Source: Bacteroides caccae (GTDB taxonomy: Bacteria > Bacteroidota > Bacteroidia > Bacteroidales > Bacteroidaceae). Taken from it: a DNA stretch of 64,000 nucleotides. The position numbers and the translations under genes are program-made. Where the stretch lies: positions 2,666,001 through 2,730,000 of the forward strand of contig NZ_CP022412.2 of the NCBI RefSeq assembly GCF_002222615.2, written 5' to 3'. Shown here piece after piece: positions 49,863 to 58,128 of this stretch (the stretch's first letter is position 1; each line of letters opens with the position of its first letter). The notes under the pieces are model-generated. The model had not been told where the DNA came from. It saw nothing but the letters and a program-made list of their open reading frames with translations, and searched no databases.

Positions 49863-51479
49863 ATGGCAAAACCCAAGATTCCAAATCAGAAAAAAAAGTA
49901 CCAAGAACTCAACGGGAGATTAAACGGATATGTATCCCTCGTTGAGCAAATATACGATACCCTGAATTTGGAAGCTGCCAAATCTGTTTCACGTACTAAA
50001 TATTCCCCTGATAGCGATAAGCCGTTTAAATGGTCTGACTATCCTCAAACGAAGAAACAGATAGATGACATACAGGCTCAATTTGTTGATGACATTCATG
50101 CCGCTATCTATCGTGGCACATCTGAAGAATGGAAGAACAGTAATGAAGCACAGGATTTAATAGCCAACAAAGTATTAAGAGCTTATAACGCCCAAGTTGA
50201 CAAAGAGAAATATAAAGTTTTGTATCAAACAAATTCAGATGCTTTGAAAGCATTCCAGAACCGAAAAGATAAAGGATTAAATATATCTGCAAAACTTTGG
50301 CAACAATCTATGATCTACAAAGAAGAACTGGAGGCCGCGATCTCATGCGCTATTCAAAAAGGAACCAGTGCTGTTACGTTGAGTAAGCAAATAAGTAAGT
50401 ATCTTCTTGATTTCCCATTACTGCAAAAAGATTACAAAGACAGATATGGCAGTGCTGAACATATACAAGATTGTGAATATCGTTCCATACGTCTAGCCCG
50501 TTCAGAAATAAATATGGCTTATAGAACAGCTGAAAACGAAAGATGGAAACAAATGGATTTCGTAGTCGGATATGAAATAAAACTAAGTTCTTCTCATCAT
50601 AGCCGTATGCCACATGGAGACATTTGTGATACACTTGCCGGTAAATATCCTAAAGACTTCACATGGACAGGATGGCATCCGAATGATTTATGTTATAAAG
50701 TTCCTATCCTCAAAACAGAAGAAGAATTCTGGGAATGGGATGGGCGGATCGATGTTTCTACAGAAAGTATAAATGAAGTAAAGGATGTTCCTGACGAATT
50801 CAAAAAATGGGTACTCGAAAACCAACAAAAGATAGAAAAAGCCCGGAAAAGAAACACCTTACCTTATTTTTTGAGAGATAACAAATCAATTATTCAGAAT
50901 ATAAATACCGATAATTCAGCTAAGGAGCTTGTTAATCGTGCTTCTTTAGTTGGTAATGAGGTACAAAGTTTAGCGGAATCCATAGCTAAAAAGCACAAAG
51001 GATTTGTAACTCCAATCAATTACAAAAGTATTTCATCAATAACAAGAAAGGTGACAACGGAGAGTATAACTCCATATGATATAAAAGACGCTGTTAGGAC
51101 GACAATTATAGTTCCTAAATCACAAATAGATCAAGTCTTGAACGAACTGTCTGAAAGCGATTCATTTGTTCGACTGAAAAGACAAAAACCGGAATCGTTT
51201 ATGGGATATAGTGGGAATATAGTTAATATCCAAGCGTCTAACGGATTAATTGCCGAGATTCAAGTCAATACAGATCGTATGATTTATGCCAAAGAAAAGC
51301 CGGAAGACGCAAAACGAATTCTTGGAGAAAAACGTTGGAAAGAAATACAAAAGCAAACAGGTATGAAAGGGGGACTAGGACATAAATATTATGAAGAATG
51401 GCGAGTATTAGACAAGGCTGATAAAAAGGCGCAAAAAATAGCTGAAAAATCAATCGAATATTATAGTCATTTCCAATAA
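49863..51479 (+). CDS. MuF-type minor head protein with RelA/SpoT-like C-terminal domain
   Basis: A 538-residue protein. Residues about 150-280 form the MuF/SPP1 gp7 domain (TLSKQISKYL; RSIRLARSEINMAYRTAENERW; HHSRMPHGDICDTLAGK; WHPNDLC), which joins the portal inside the capsid. Residues 379-515 match the alarmone-synthetase fold: YKSISSITRK at 387-396 (R/K-S nucleotide region), DAVRTTI at 409-415 (catalytic Asp region), GYSG at 448-451 and EIQVNT at 465-470 (EIQIRT in RelA/SpoT). MuF proteins with C-terminal toxins are known. The start at 49863 gives the family start; the frame runs further upstream inside the previous gene. Confidence 0.75.
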   Translation: MAKPKIPNQKKKYQELNGRLNGYVSLVEQIYDTLNLEAAKSVSRTKYSPDSDKPFKWSDYPQTKKQIDDIQAQFVDDIHAAIYRGTSEEWKNSNEAQDLIANKVLRAYNAQVDKEKYKVLYQTNSDALKAFQNRKDKGLNISAKLWQQSMIYKEELEAAISCAIQKGTSAVTLSKQISKYLLDFPLLQKDYKDRYGSAEHIQDCEYRSIRLARSEINMAYRTAENERWKQMDFVVGYEIKLSSSHHSRMPHGDICDTLAGKYPKDFTWTGWHPNDLCYKVPILKTEEEFWEWDGRIDVSTESINEVKDVPDEFKKWVLENQQKIEKARKRNTLPYFLRDNKSIIQNINTDNSAKELVNRASLVGNEVQSLAESIAKKHKGFVTPINYKSISSITRKVTTESITPYDIKDAVRTTIIVPKSQIDQVLNELSESDSFVRLKRQKPESFMGYSGNIVNIQASNGLIAEIQVNTDRMIYAKEKPEDAKRILGEKRWKEIQKQTGMKGGLGHKYYEEWRVLDKADKKAQKIAEKSIEYYSHFQ

Positions 51480-51486
51480 AAATCAC

Positions 51487-51494
51487 TATCTTTA
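51487..51494 (+). promoter_or_regulatory. -7 box (TATCTTTA) for the immunity-like genes
   Basis: It lies 7 bases after the MuF gene stop and 9 bases before the next ATG. It would allow expression of 51504 and 51718 independently of the late operon. Confidence 0.5.
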
Positions 51495-51503
51495 CATATA
51501 AAA

Positions 51504-51731
51504 ATGAACCAACAGGAATTATATAATAAATTACAGTCAGGCGAAACGGTTTATTTACTTGACGATTTTGAAGAAGCTGTTGTCCGTTTATATCTCGATA
51601 ACGGTCAAACAAAATCATATATAAAACATCGTGGGTGTAACGAGATAGGAATTCCTCAATCCAATGAGACAGTTTGTGATATAATTCTTGGAGGAAAAGA
51701 AATTTCAAAATCAGAATATGACAAATACTAG
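51504..51731 (+). CDS. Small protein between toxin-like and hydrolase-like genes
   Basis: A 75-residue protein (MNQQELYNKLQSGETVYLLDDFEEAVVRLYL). It overlaps the HD gene by 14 bases and shares its promoter. No domain; it may assist immunity. Confidence 0.6.
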   Translation: MNQQELYNKLQSGETVYLLDDFEEAVVRLYLDNGQTKSYIKHRGCNEIGIPQSNETVCDIILGGKEISKSEYDKY

Positions 51732-52149
51732 TACTTTATTAGAAAAAGCTCTTCAAATCGCCGTCAAAGCCCATAGCGGACAAATCGATAAAGCTGGATC
51801 AGCCTACATCTTCCATCCTATCCGTGTCTCAAACAGATGTTCTACTGATGACGAAAGGATTGTCGCTTTACTGCACGATACAATAGAAGATACCGAAGTT
51901 ACCGCTGAATATTTACTTATGGAAGGGTTTCCTCGTAATATAGTAGATGCTATACTTTCTGTCACTCGCAACGAGGATGAAAGCTATGACGATTTCATAA
52001 AACGTTCTAGACTTAATCCTATAGGAAGACAAGTAAAACTACATGATTTAGAAGACAACATGGATATAACACGTTTGAATGAACTTACAGAAAAGGATAT
52101 TTACAGATTAAACAAATACATAAAAGCATATAAATATCTTAAAGAATAA
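51718..52149 (+). CDS. HD-domain small alarmone hydrolase-like protein
   Basis: A 143-residue protein with the SpoT/MESH1 HD layout: ALQIAVKAHSGQIDKAGSAYIFHP (H19, H33), LLHDTIEDT (H53-D54, E57-D58) and KLHDLEDNMD (D110, N114). All metal and catalytic positions expected for (p)ppGpp hydrolysis are present. It would degrade an alarmone made by the RelA/SpoT-like domain encoded just upstream. The ATG at 51718 is preferred over a TTG at 51688. Confidence 0.82.
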   Translation: MTNTSTLLEKALQIAVKAHSGQIDKAGSAYIFHPIRVSNRCSTDDERIVALLHDTIEDTEVTAEYLLMEGFPRNIVDAILSVTRNEDESYDDFIKRSRLNPIGRQVKLHDLEDNMDITRLNELTEKDIYRLNKYIKAYKYLKE

Positions 52150-52176
52150 TCGCTGATGTACAATTACATTCAGTTT

Positions 52177-52211
52177 CACGGCACGAAGTACAAGATTACT
52201 CTCGTGCCGTG
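52177..52211 (+). terminator. Terminator before the capsid operon
   Basis: CACGGCACGA and TCGTGCCGTG form a perfect 10-bp stem with a 15-base loop. CGTTTATTA follows. Confidence 0.65.
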
Positions 52212-52236
52212 CGTTTATTATGATAGTTTAACATTG

Positions 52237-52272
52237 AAAGTGACGTTTTAAACGTCACTTTTGCTACCTTTG
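52237..52272 (+). promoter_or_regulatory. AAGTGAY-type phage promoter of the capsid operon
   Basis: AAAGTGACGTTT and AAACGTCACTTT are a perfect 12-bp inverted repeat with one base between (52237-52261). The -7 box TACCTTTG begins at 52265, 27 bases after AAGTGA at 52238. This is the best-preserved copy of the phage promoter family. Confidence 0.65.
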
Positions 52273-52280
52273 TGTCAGAT

Positions 52281-52389
52281 GCGTATGAAGACGTACGCCA
52301 CAGAACTTGTCGTAAAAACTCATTGCTCTATTGTTTGGTAAAGTTCTAAGCGAATAGTCTGCTGGTATACGTGCTTCGCAGACTATTTT
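52281..52389 (+). ncRNA. Structured leader RNA of the capsid operon
   Basis: Hairpin GCGTA/TACGC (52281-52298), stem AGAACTT/AAGTTCT (52302 and 52341), and a 10-bp terminator-like hairpin AATAGTCTGC/GCAGACTATT (52353-52387) followed by TTTT. TTTGGT (52334) can pair with ACCAAA (52394), crossing the second stem. A leader of about 135 bases precedes the first gene. Confidence 0.45.
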
Positions 52390-52409
52390 AGTAACCAAAA
52401 CATTGTACA

Positions 52410-53120
52410 ATGGACAGAAAACAACAAGTGTTTCTAAAATTGAAACCGAAAGTGAAGGCATTCGGGTTCAATAAAAAGGAACTGATGAGTGTCGCTGCCA
52501 AGATTGCCGACAATCTAACTTCCACAGACGATGCCTCCGATGAGGACGTAAACGCAGAAATTGATACAGCTATTGATGCGGTTCTCCCCTACCTACAAGT
52601 CAGCCAGTCTTTTGCAAATCGAGTAATCGAAGAAAACCGCAAAAAGAATGACGACGACGATGAAACCGATGACGATGATGACGATGAACCATCGAATCCA
52701 ACTAATCGCCAGCCGGGTTTAAACAAAAAGAATCCCAAAAACAGAGGAAAGAATGATGATGCTCCAGAGTGGGCTAGAGGTTTGGTTCAAACAGTACAAA
52801 CACTGAATGACGAAATCGCAGCATTGAAAGGTGAAAAAGTTGTCACTACACGTAGAGAAAAACTTGAATCCTTATTGAAAGACGCTGGTACATTCGGAGC
52901 TCGCACATTAAAATCCTTCAATAAAATGAAGTTTGAAAATGATGAAGAATTTGAAGAATTCTATTCCGAAGTTGAGGAAGATTTGAAATCTTACAACCAA
53001 GAACGTGCCGATGCAGGGCTTTCTAGTTTAGGTAATCCTCCAGGTTCAGGTAGTAAGAAACAAGAAAAAAATGAAGTATTAACAGACGAAGAGGTCATAG
53101 CAATAGCTAAAGGCCTTTAA
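52410..53120 (+). CDS. Phage scaffolding protein
   Basis: A 236-residue protein, highly charged, with an Asp-rich block near residues 78-92, coiled-coil segments and a low-complexity linker. This composition and the position directly before decoration and capsid genes are typical of scaffolds, which guide prohead assembly. Confidence 0.72.
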   Translation: MDRKQQVFLKLKPKVKAFGFNKKELMSVAAKIADNLTSTDDASDEDVNAEIDTAIDAVLPYLQVSQSFANRVIEENRKKNDDDDETDDDDDDEPSNPTNRQPGLNKKNPKNRGKNDDAPEWARGLVQTVQTLNDEIAALKGEKVVTTRREKLESLLKDAGTFGARTLKSFNKMKFENDEEFEEFYSEVEEDLKSYNQERADAGLSSLGNPPGSGSKKQEKNEVLTDEEVIAIAKGL

Positions 53121-53137
53121 TCAAAAACAAATTAAAA

Positions 53138-53539
53138 ATGGGCGCAAAAGCTGATTTAGTCAACGAACAAGAAACAATCTTAACCGGAATGGATTCGATT
53201 GTTATTCGTAACTATTTGGGCGGAATTATGAATGGCCGGACGCTAGATATGACTGGATTTAAACAGTCTGTAATCAAAGCCGGACATATCGTTATCCGCG
53301 ATACAGAGAATGATACTTATAAGCCGATGCCTGTTAATTCAGCAGGTACAGCCTACGAATCATTGCCAGGTAATCATGAATATGTTGGCGTTGTTGTTTG
53401 TTCCAAACCCGCCGACAAACCATTTGTAGGCATTATGTATGCTGGCGAAGTTAATGATGTGGCGAGTCCTTATCCTGTTGACAGCATCAAGGCTGCATTA
53501 AAGACGGCATTACCACAATTAACTTTTCTACACGATTAA
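53138..53539 (+). CDS. Head decoration or capsid-stabilising protein
   Basis: A 133-residue protein (MGAKADLVNEQETILTGMDSI) with GHIVIRDTENDTYKPMPV and YVGVVVCSKPADKP, a small beta-barrel pattern seen in lambda gpD-like decoration proteins. Lies between scaffold and major capsid. Confidence 0.65.
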   Translation: MGAKADLVNEQETILTGMDSIVIRNYLGGIMNGRTLDMTGFKQSVIKAGHIVIRDTENDTYKPMPVNSAGTAYESLPGNHEYVGVVVCSKPADKPFVGIMYAGEVNDVASPYPVDSIKAALKTALPQLTFLHD

Positions 53540-53552
53540 AAGGAGGTGAAAG

Positions 53553-54890
53553 ATGAATGAATCATTGTTTATTGAATTTGTAAGAAGAATATGGCCTAAA
53601 TTAAGCCTGTATGTGAAAGAAAAGATCAATGATACAAACAAAACATTGACCTATCTTCACAAAACGATGCTTACTAAAGTGTACTCCCCTGATCAAAAAT
53701 GGGAAGGAACATCCGCCAACACCACATATGTAGCTGCTGATATGGTTGCTATGGATTCTCCGCTTTCACCCAAAAAGCGAGATTCTATTGCACGGTCAAA
53801 CGGAGTATTGCCTAAGATTGGAATTAAAAAGATTCTAAGAGAGACTCAAATTAATGCTATCAACATCATGAAAGCGCATTTATCTAATGCCACTACGGAA
53901 GAAGCACAAAAATCTCTTAAAAACAGAATTTTCTCTCGTTTAACAGATGACGGAACCTCATGTTCTGTTGGTATTGACGAAAGAAATGAAGCAAATTTCC
54001 TTACAGGATTATCCGATGGTGTCATCATTGTTGAGGGTGACGATGATAAAAATACTGGTATAGGTCTTCGTGTTGATTATGGTTATTTGCCAGAACATAG
54101 TTTTGGTGTTGTTACTACTGGGGAAGTTACAGGAGATGATATTGAAAGAGTTATAAGCAAAGCTAACGATGACGGCAACAGTATTTCAGTTATTATGCTG
54201 GCTTTATCTACATACAACAAAATGCGTCAATCTCAATGGGCTAAAGAACTAGCCGCAAATTATCGAGGTCAAACCTTTGATAATGAGACTAAGCTGCCTG
54301 TACCTACTTCTACATTATTTGATGAAGCGTTCTCTGACCAATATAATGGTATTTCATTCTTGAAGATTGATCGTTCAGTAACTTATGAAAAGAATGGCAA
54401 AAGGGTATCTTATAAGCCGTGGAATGCGAATAAACTGATATTCCTCCCTTCTGCTGATAATGTAGGTTCTTTTGTATGGGGAACTTTGGCTGAAGCAACT
54501 AATCCCGTTAATGGAGTGGAATATACTACTATTGACGAATATAAGTTGATTAGTCGCTACTCTAAAACAGACCCGCTGCAGGAATTTACAAACGGACAGG
54601 CTATCTGTTTACCGGTTATCGAAAACGTAGATCAAATCTATTCTTTGGATATACTGGAAGCCCAAACAGTAGACACAACAGAAGAAGGGAAAGATACTTC
54701 TGATGTTAAGATTACAATTTGGGGAGCAACTTACAAAAAGCCGGAGTTTGTGACGGAATATAACAAGATTGCAGGCAAGAACCTTACTTCCACCGTTTCC
54801 GATGATAAGCTAATCGCAGCAGTCAACAGATTGAGTGACGCAGACGAAGAAGCATTGAAAAAGGCGGTTGAATCTCATAAAGCATCGTAA
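53553..54890 (+). CDS. Major capsid protein
   Basis: A 445-residue protein. Its place in the operon (scaffold, decoration, capsid, connectors), its length and the domain-like pattern (SPDQKWEGTSANTTYVAADMVAMDSPLSPKKR, later WGATYKKPEFVTEYNKI) match Bacteroides phage major capsids. RBS AAAGGAGGTGA precedes the start. Forms the icosahedral shell. Confidence 0.8.
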   Translation: MNESLFIEFVRRIWPKLSLYVKEKINDTNKTLTYLHKTMLTKVYSPDQKWEGTSANTTYVAADMVAMDSPLSPKKRDSIARSNGVLPKIGIKKILRETQINAINIMKAHLSNATTEEAQKSLKNRIFSRLTDDGTSCSVGIDERNEANFLTGLSDGVIIVEGDDDKNTGIGLRVDYGYLPEHSFGVVTTGEVTGDDIERVISKANDDGNSISVIMLALSTYNKMRQSQWAKELAANYRGQTFDNETKLPVPTSTLFDEAFSDQYNGISFLKIDRSVTYEKNGKRVSYKPWNANKLIFLPSADNVGSFVWGTLAEATNPVNGVEYTTIDEYKLISRYSKTDPLQEFTNGQAICLPVIENVDQIYSLDILEAQTVDTTEEGKDTSDVKITIWGATYKKPEFVTEYNKIAGKNLTSTVSDDKLIAAVNRLSDADEEALKKAVESHKAS

Positions 54891-54893
54891 ACC

Positions 54894-55232
54894 ATGAAGA
54901 CAATTCAGCAAGCCCTCATAGACGAAATACATTATCCGATCCCTATCGGTTTTGTAGAGAATGTTATGATTAAACGTAATCTCAATGGTGATGATGAGTT
55001 TAATTACGACATAGCTCATTCTAGCGAATATCAGGGAGCTCTAGCTGATTGTCTTTGGTCTTTGGTTCAAGCTATCAATTTCTCTGAAGCTGACAAGTCT
55101 TTTGGGGCTTTGTCTGACAAAGATAAAGAACGAATACTTTTACGCGTAAACTACATCTACAATACTATTGGTGAGCCTTCAGTAGAACTGGAAGCAAAAC
55201 CAATAGTATATGTGGGTGATTGCTTGTTGTAG
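54894..55232 (+). CDS. Head-tail connector-like protein
   Basis: A 112-residue protein just after the capsid gene (MKTIQQALIDEIHYPIPIGFVEN). The size and order fit a connector of the gp6/gp15 type, but sequence similarity is not sufficient to name it. Confidence 0.55.
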   Translation: MKTIQQALIDEIHYPIPIGFVENVMIKRNLNGDDEFNYDIAHSSEYQGALADCLWSLVQAINFSEADKSFGALSDKDKERILLRVNYIYNTIGEPSVELEAKPIVYVGDCLL

Positions 55233-55233
55233 T

Positions 55234-55560
55234 ATGGCAGTAGCGAATAGAAATCCACATCGTTTACAATACCTAGTTGCTGTACCTGGCTACGAAGATG
55301 AAAATGGCAATTATCATGCCGGTTCGTCTGAATGGAAAGGCTCGATTCCTTGTGATGCTGTACCTTCTGGAAAGGCTGAAGAAAGGAAATTTGAGGATGG
55401 TGTTGTAAGGAGCTATTCATATACGGTCTGTCTTCCAAGCAATTGTCATACCTTTACTATTGGCGACAGAGTCAAGATAATGCTTCTTGGAGGAATTGAA
55501 AGAGAATTTGAGGTAAAAGGTTTTCATCGATACCAACTTCAGTGTAAAATTTGGGTTTAG
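55234..55560 (+). CDS. Head-tail joining protein (gp16-like)
   Basis: A 108-residue protein (MAVANRNPHRLQYLVAVPGYEDENGNYHAG) with the beta-barrel pattern of head-closure proteins (VKIMLLGGIEREFEVKGFHRYQL). ATG at 55234 follows the previous stop by 1 base and is preferred over 55210. Confidence 0.6.
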   Translation: MAVANRNPHRLQYLVAVPGYEDENGNYHAGSSEWKGSIPCDAVPSGKAEERKFEDGVVRSYSYTVCLPSNCHTFTIGDRVKIMLLGGIEREFEVKGFHRYQLQCKIWV

Positions 55561-55563
55561 AAT

Positions 55564-56106
55564 ATGGGAGTAAAATTATCTGGTAAACTAGACGAAATAC
55601 ATAAGGTTTTGATGAAAGAAGCGGAACGCGTAGAAATACTTACAATACGTGCTTTAGCTTATCTCGGAGAGCAATGTGTACAAAGAATCCGAGATCGTCC
55701 CGGAGAAAAAAGCTGGTTTGACCAGTCCGGTAATCTTAGAAGTTCCGTTGGATATATTATTTCCCATAATGGCAACATTGTTTCAAGCTACGGTTTTGAT
55801 AGTAGTATGGGAAAAGCAGCTCATGCAAAACAAGTTGAATATGTTACTAAAGAGGGTAAAAAAGTTTCATTTACAGCACGTGTCAAAGCAGGAGGCCAGG
55901 AAGGCGCAAAAGCTGGTAAAGACCTTGCTGAAGAACTCATAAAAAGGTATTCAAATGATTATGTACTTGTCATTGTCGCCGGAATGAATTACGCTGAATA
56001 TGTAGAAGCGATGGATAATAAGGATGTACTTGCATCGACGGAATTATGGGCGACAGACAAAATTCCGCAAATGCTTGAAAAGTTAAAAAGACAGATTGCT
56101 AAATAA
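55564..56106 (+). CDS. HK97 gp10-like head-tail protein
   Basis: A 180-residue protein with RIRDRPGEKSWFDQSGNLRSSVGY near residue 40 and MNYAEYVEAM near residue 140, the pattern of gp10-type connectors. It overlaps the next gene by one base. Confidence 0.7.
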   Translation: MGVKLSGKLDEIHKVLMKEAERVEILTIRALAYLGEQCVQRIRDRPGEKSWFDQSGNLRSSVGYIISHNGNIVSSYGFDSSMGKAAHAKQVEYVTKEGKKVSFTARVKAGGQEGAKAGKDLAEELIKRYSNDYVLVIVAGMNYAEYVEAMDNKDVLASTELWATDKIPQMLEKLKRQIAK

Positions 56107-56528
56107 TGAAATCAGACATTGAAATACAAAAGTTTGTCTATCACAAAATTAAAGGTACTGACCTTGAACGGAATGTTACCGGTAAATTGAGTGACAGAGG
56201 AAGGCCTAACAAATCAGATAAAGAGGATATAGTTATATCTATACTTGCTAATGAGGGGTGCGGGCAGATTCAAAGAGCTTATGTAAATGTCAATGTGTAT
56301 GTAAGTGATCAATGGAATTCAGAAACAAAATCATGGGAAATAGATACTGAACGTATAAGTGAACTGTGTGAACTATGCAAGTTTCTTGTTTCCATACGCA
56401 AGGATGAGTATCATACGATACCTTCAAAATGTAGTCAGAATACTAATCCTACAAATGTTTCCTTCGAAAATGGGCATACCGAACATTTCATCAATAACAA
56501 ACTGTATATTGAGATAAATAACGAATAA
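56106..56528 (+). CDS. Tail terminator-like protein
   Basis: A 140-residue protein placed between the gp10-like and tail tube genes (MKSDIEIQKFVYHKIKGTDLERNVTGKL). The position and size fit the tail terminator/completion protein; no strong motif. Confidence 0.55.
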   Translation: MKSDIEIQKFVYHKIKGTDLERNVTGKLSDRGRPNKSDKEDIVISILANEGCGQIQRAYVNVNVYVSDQWNSETKSWEIDTERISELCELCKFLVSIRKDEYHTIPSKCSQNTNPTNVSFENGHTEHFINNKLYIEINNE

Positions 56529-56557
56529 GTATTAACTATATTAAGTGATATAGAACT

Positions 56558-57103
56558 ATGGCAGTAATCGGCTGGGGAAAACCCCGGATTTTCGTAAAAG
56601 ACTTGGATGCTTCCTCTCCTAAGTGGGAAGAACTTCCTACACCAGTGGAAAATTCCACACAGTTGACAACAACAAAAGGCGATAAGCAAGAAGCCAAAAT
56701 TGAAGGCGGAGAAAACGAAGATGTCAAATATGGCAAAAATACCTATGCTCTTGTACTCAACATACGTGCAGCAAAGGGGCGCAAAAGACCTATCAGCGAT
56801 AGTGATGGCGTAGTCACTCACAATTATGCTATTGCGTTACAACCGGAAGATCCTGAAGTTCCTGGATTTTGTATGGAAAAGACAACTGTATCAGTTGAAG
56901 ACACATTTACTAGTGCAGATGGTGGTGTGTGGGCATATACATTTGACGCTTTAAAATCTGCTGCTAATAAGAATCAAGTCCAATGGGGTAAAATTATTGT
57001 TACTCCTACAACTGGATCTCCTATTACAAAAATTGAATGCGATCCGGATAACGAAGAAGGTGATGGAGATAAGTTTGAAGTCGCCCCTAATTCAATGGTA
57101 TAA
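56558..57103 (+). CDS. Major tail tube protein
   Basis: A 181-residue protein (MAVIGWGKPRIFVKDLDASSPKWEELPTPVENSTQLTTTKGDKQEAKIEGGENEDVKYGKNTYAL) with the beta-sandwich pattern of siphovirus tail tubes. It is the first tail gene and repeats around the tail in the particle. Confidence 0.75.
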   Translation: MAVIGWGKPRIFVKDLDASSPKWEELPTPVENSTQLTTTKGDKQEAKIEGGENEDVKYGKNTYALVLNIRAAKGRKRPISDSDGVVTHNYAIALQPEDPEVPGFCMEKTTVSVEDTFTSADGGVWAYTFDALKSAANKNQVQWGKIIVTPTTGSPITKIECDPDNEEGDGDKFEVAPNSMV

Positions 57104-57154
57104 TTTCTAATAAAGTAAAAAGGCTCAGTGCATCAGCTTTATAGATGCACATTT

Positions 57155-57226
57155 GCGGATTAAGCACACATAGACGTGCGTCGTTCTACCTGAGCGAAGG
57201 GAGTGGTGCAGTTCCACTAGTCCGCT
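57155..57226 (+). other. Cloverleaf-like tRNA relic between tail genes
   Basis: 72 bases fold as acceptor GCGGATT/AGTCCGC (one T-G), D stem GCAC/GTGC, anticodon stem TCGTT/AGCGA with loop CTACCTG (anticodon ACC), and T stem AGTGG/CCACT. The conserved D-loop GG and TTCAA of the T loop are missing. Its flanks, TTTGCGGA upstream and CCGCTCTAATG downstream, are identical to those of the tRNA-Gly at 41444, and a hairpin (GTGCATC/GATGCAC) precedes it. Confidence 0.5.
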
Positions 57227-57303
57227 CTAATGAATTTGGTTTGTTGTCATGTTTTGAATTGGCTATCTGTGAAGATAGCCTGTTCGTTTTAAAATAATCA
57301 AAT

Positions 57304-58020
57304 ATGGTTGAAGATAAGAAAATAATAGAAATGAATATTGCGGATACCATAATGGAAAGGCCATACGGTTTTCGGGTTAATAAACGGCATTTTTATTTAT
57401 ATCCAATAACGCTAGGTAAGACATATCTGCTATCAAGACTTATAGAAAGCCTTGATATGAATACTGATATTATTAAATCAAACCCATATATGGAGGCATT
57501 AAGATTATGCCAAGAAAAAAAAGATATTGTTTGCCGACTACTATCTTATCACACGCTCAACAAGAAAGAAGAACTTTTTAATAATAGAATTGTAAATGGC
57601 AGATGTCAGTTCTTGAGGAAAAATCTTTCAAATGAAGAAATGGCTCAACTTCTTGTTATGGTTATTACTAAAGATAATACGGATGATTTTATCAAATATT
57701 TCGGGATTGATCGGGAACGTAAAGAGCTAGCTAAAGTTTCAATGATAAAAAACAAGAAAGGCAATTCTATCACTTTTGGCGGTAAAAGCGTATTTGGTTC
57801 TTTGATATTACCGGCATGTGAAAAACTCAATATGACTCCACAGCAGATTGTATGGGAAATTAGTTTTTCACTCCTTCAAATGTTGATGGCAGATGCTATT
57901 ACTTCCGTATATCTTACTGATGAAGAAAAGAAAGAAGCCCGTATTTCTGATGATAGGACATTTGTCAATGCGGACGATCCGAAAAATATGGCAAAAATTA
58001 AGGCTATGAAATGGGACTAA
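57304..58020 (+). CDS. Tail assembly chaperone-like protein
   Basis: A 238-residue protein (MVEDKKIIEMNIADTIMERPYGFRVNKRHFYLYPIT). It sits between tail tube and tape measure, where tail chaperones are found. In many phages this gene frameshifts into a longer product, but no clear slippery site was seen at its end. Confidence 0.6.
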   Translation: MVEDKKIIEMNIADTIMERPYGFRVNKRHFYLYPITLGKTYLLSRLIESLDMNTDIIKSNPYMEALRLCQEKKDIVCRLLSYHTLNKKEELFNNRIVNGRCQFLRKNLSNEEMAQLLVMVITKDNTDDFIKYFGIDRERKELAKVSMIKNKKGNSITFGGKSVFGSLILPACEKLNMTPQQIVWEISFSLLQMLMADAITSVYLTDEEKKEARISDDRTFVNADDPKNMAKIKAMKWD

Positions 58021-58057
58021 ATACGACAAATAGAATAATATTAGAAATTGGGGATAA

Positions 58058-58095
58058 AAAAATCACGAGAGTTATACAAAAAATCTCGTGATTTT
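58058..58095. terminator. Terminator after the tail chaperone gene
   Basis: AAAATCACGAGA and TCTCGTGATTTT make a 12-bp stem that can end transcripts from either side, separating tail genes from the leftward accessory pair. Confidence 0.75.
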
Positions 58096-58128
58096 CCGGT
58101 GAAATAGAACAATATTAATAATGCATAA

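Noticed and set aside
51688..51717. TTG start extending the HD hydrolase
   Set aside because: The extension lies in the preceding gene and is not conserved in the family; the ATG at 51718 is better.
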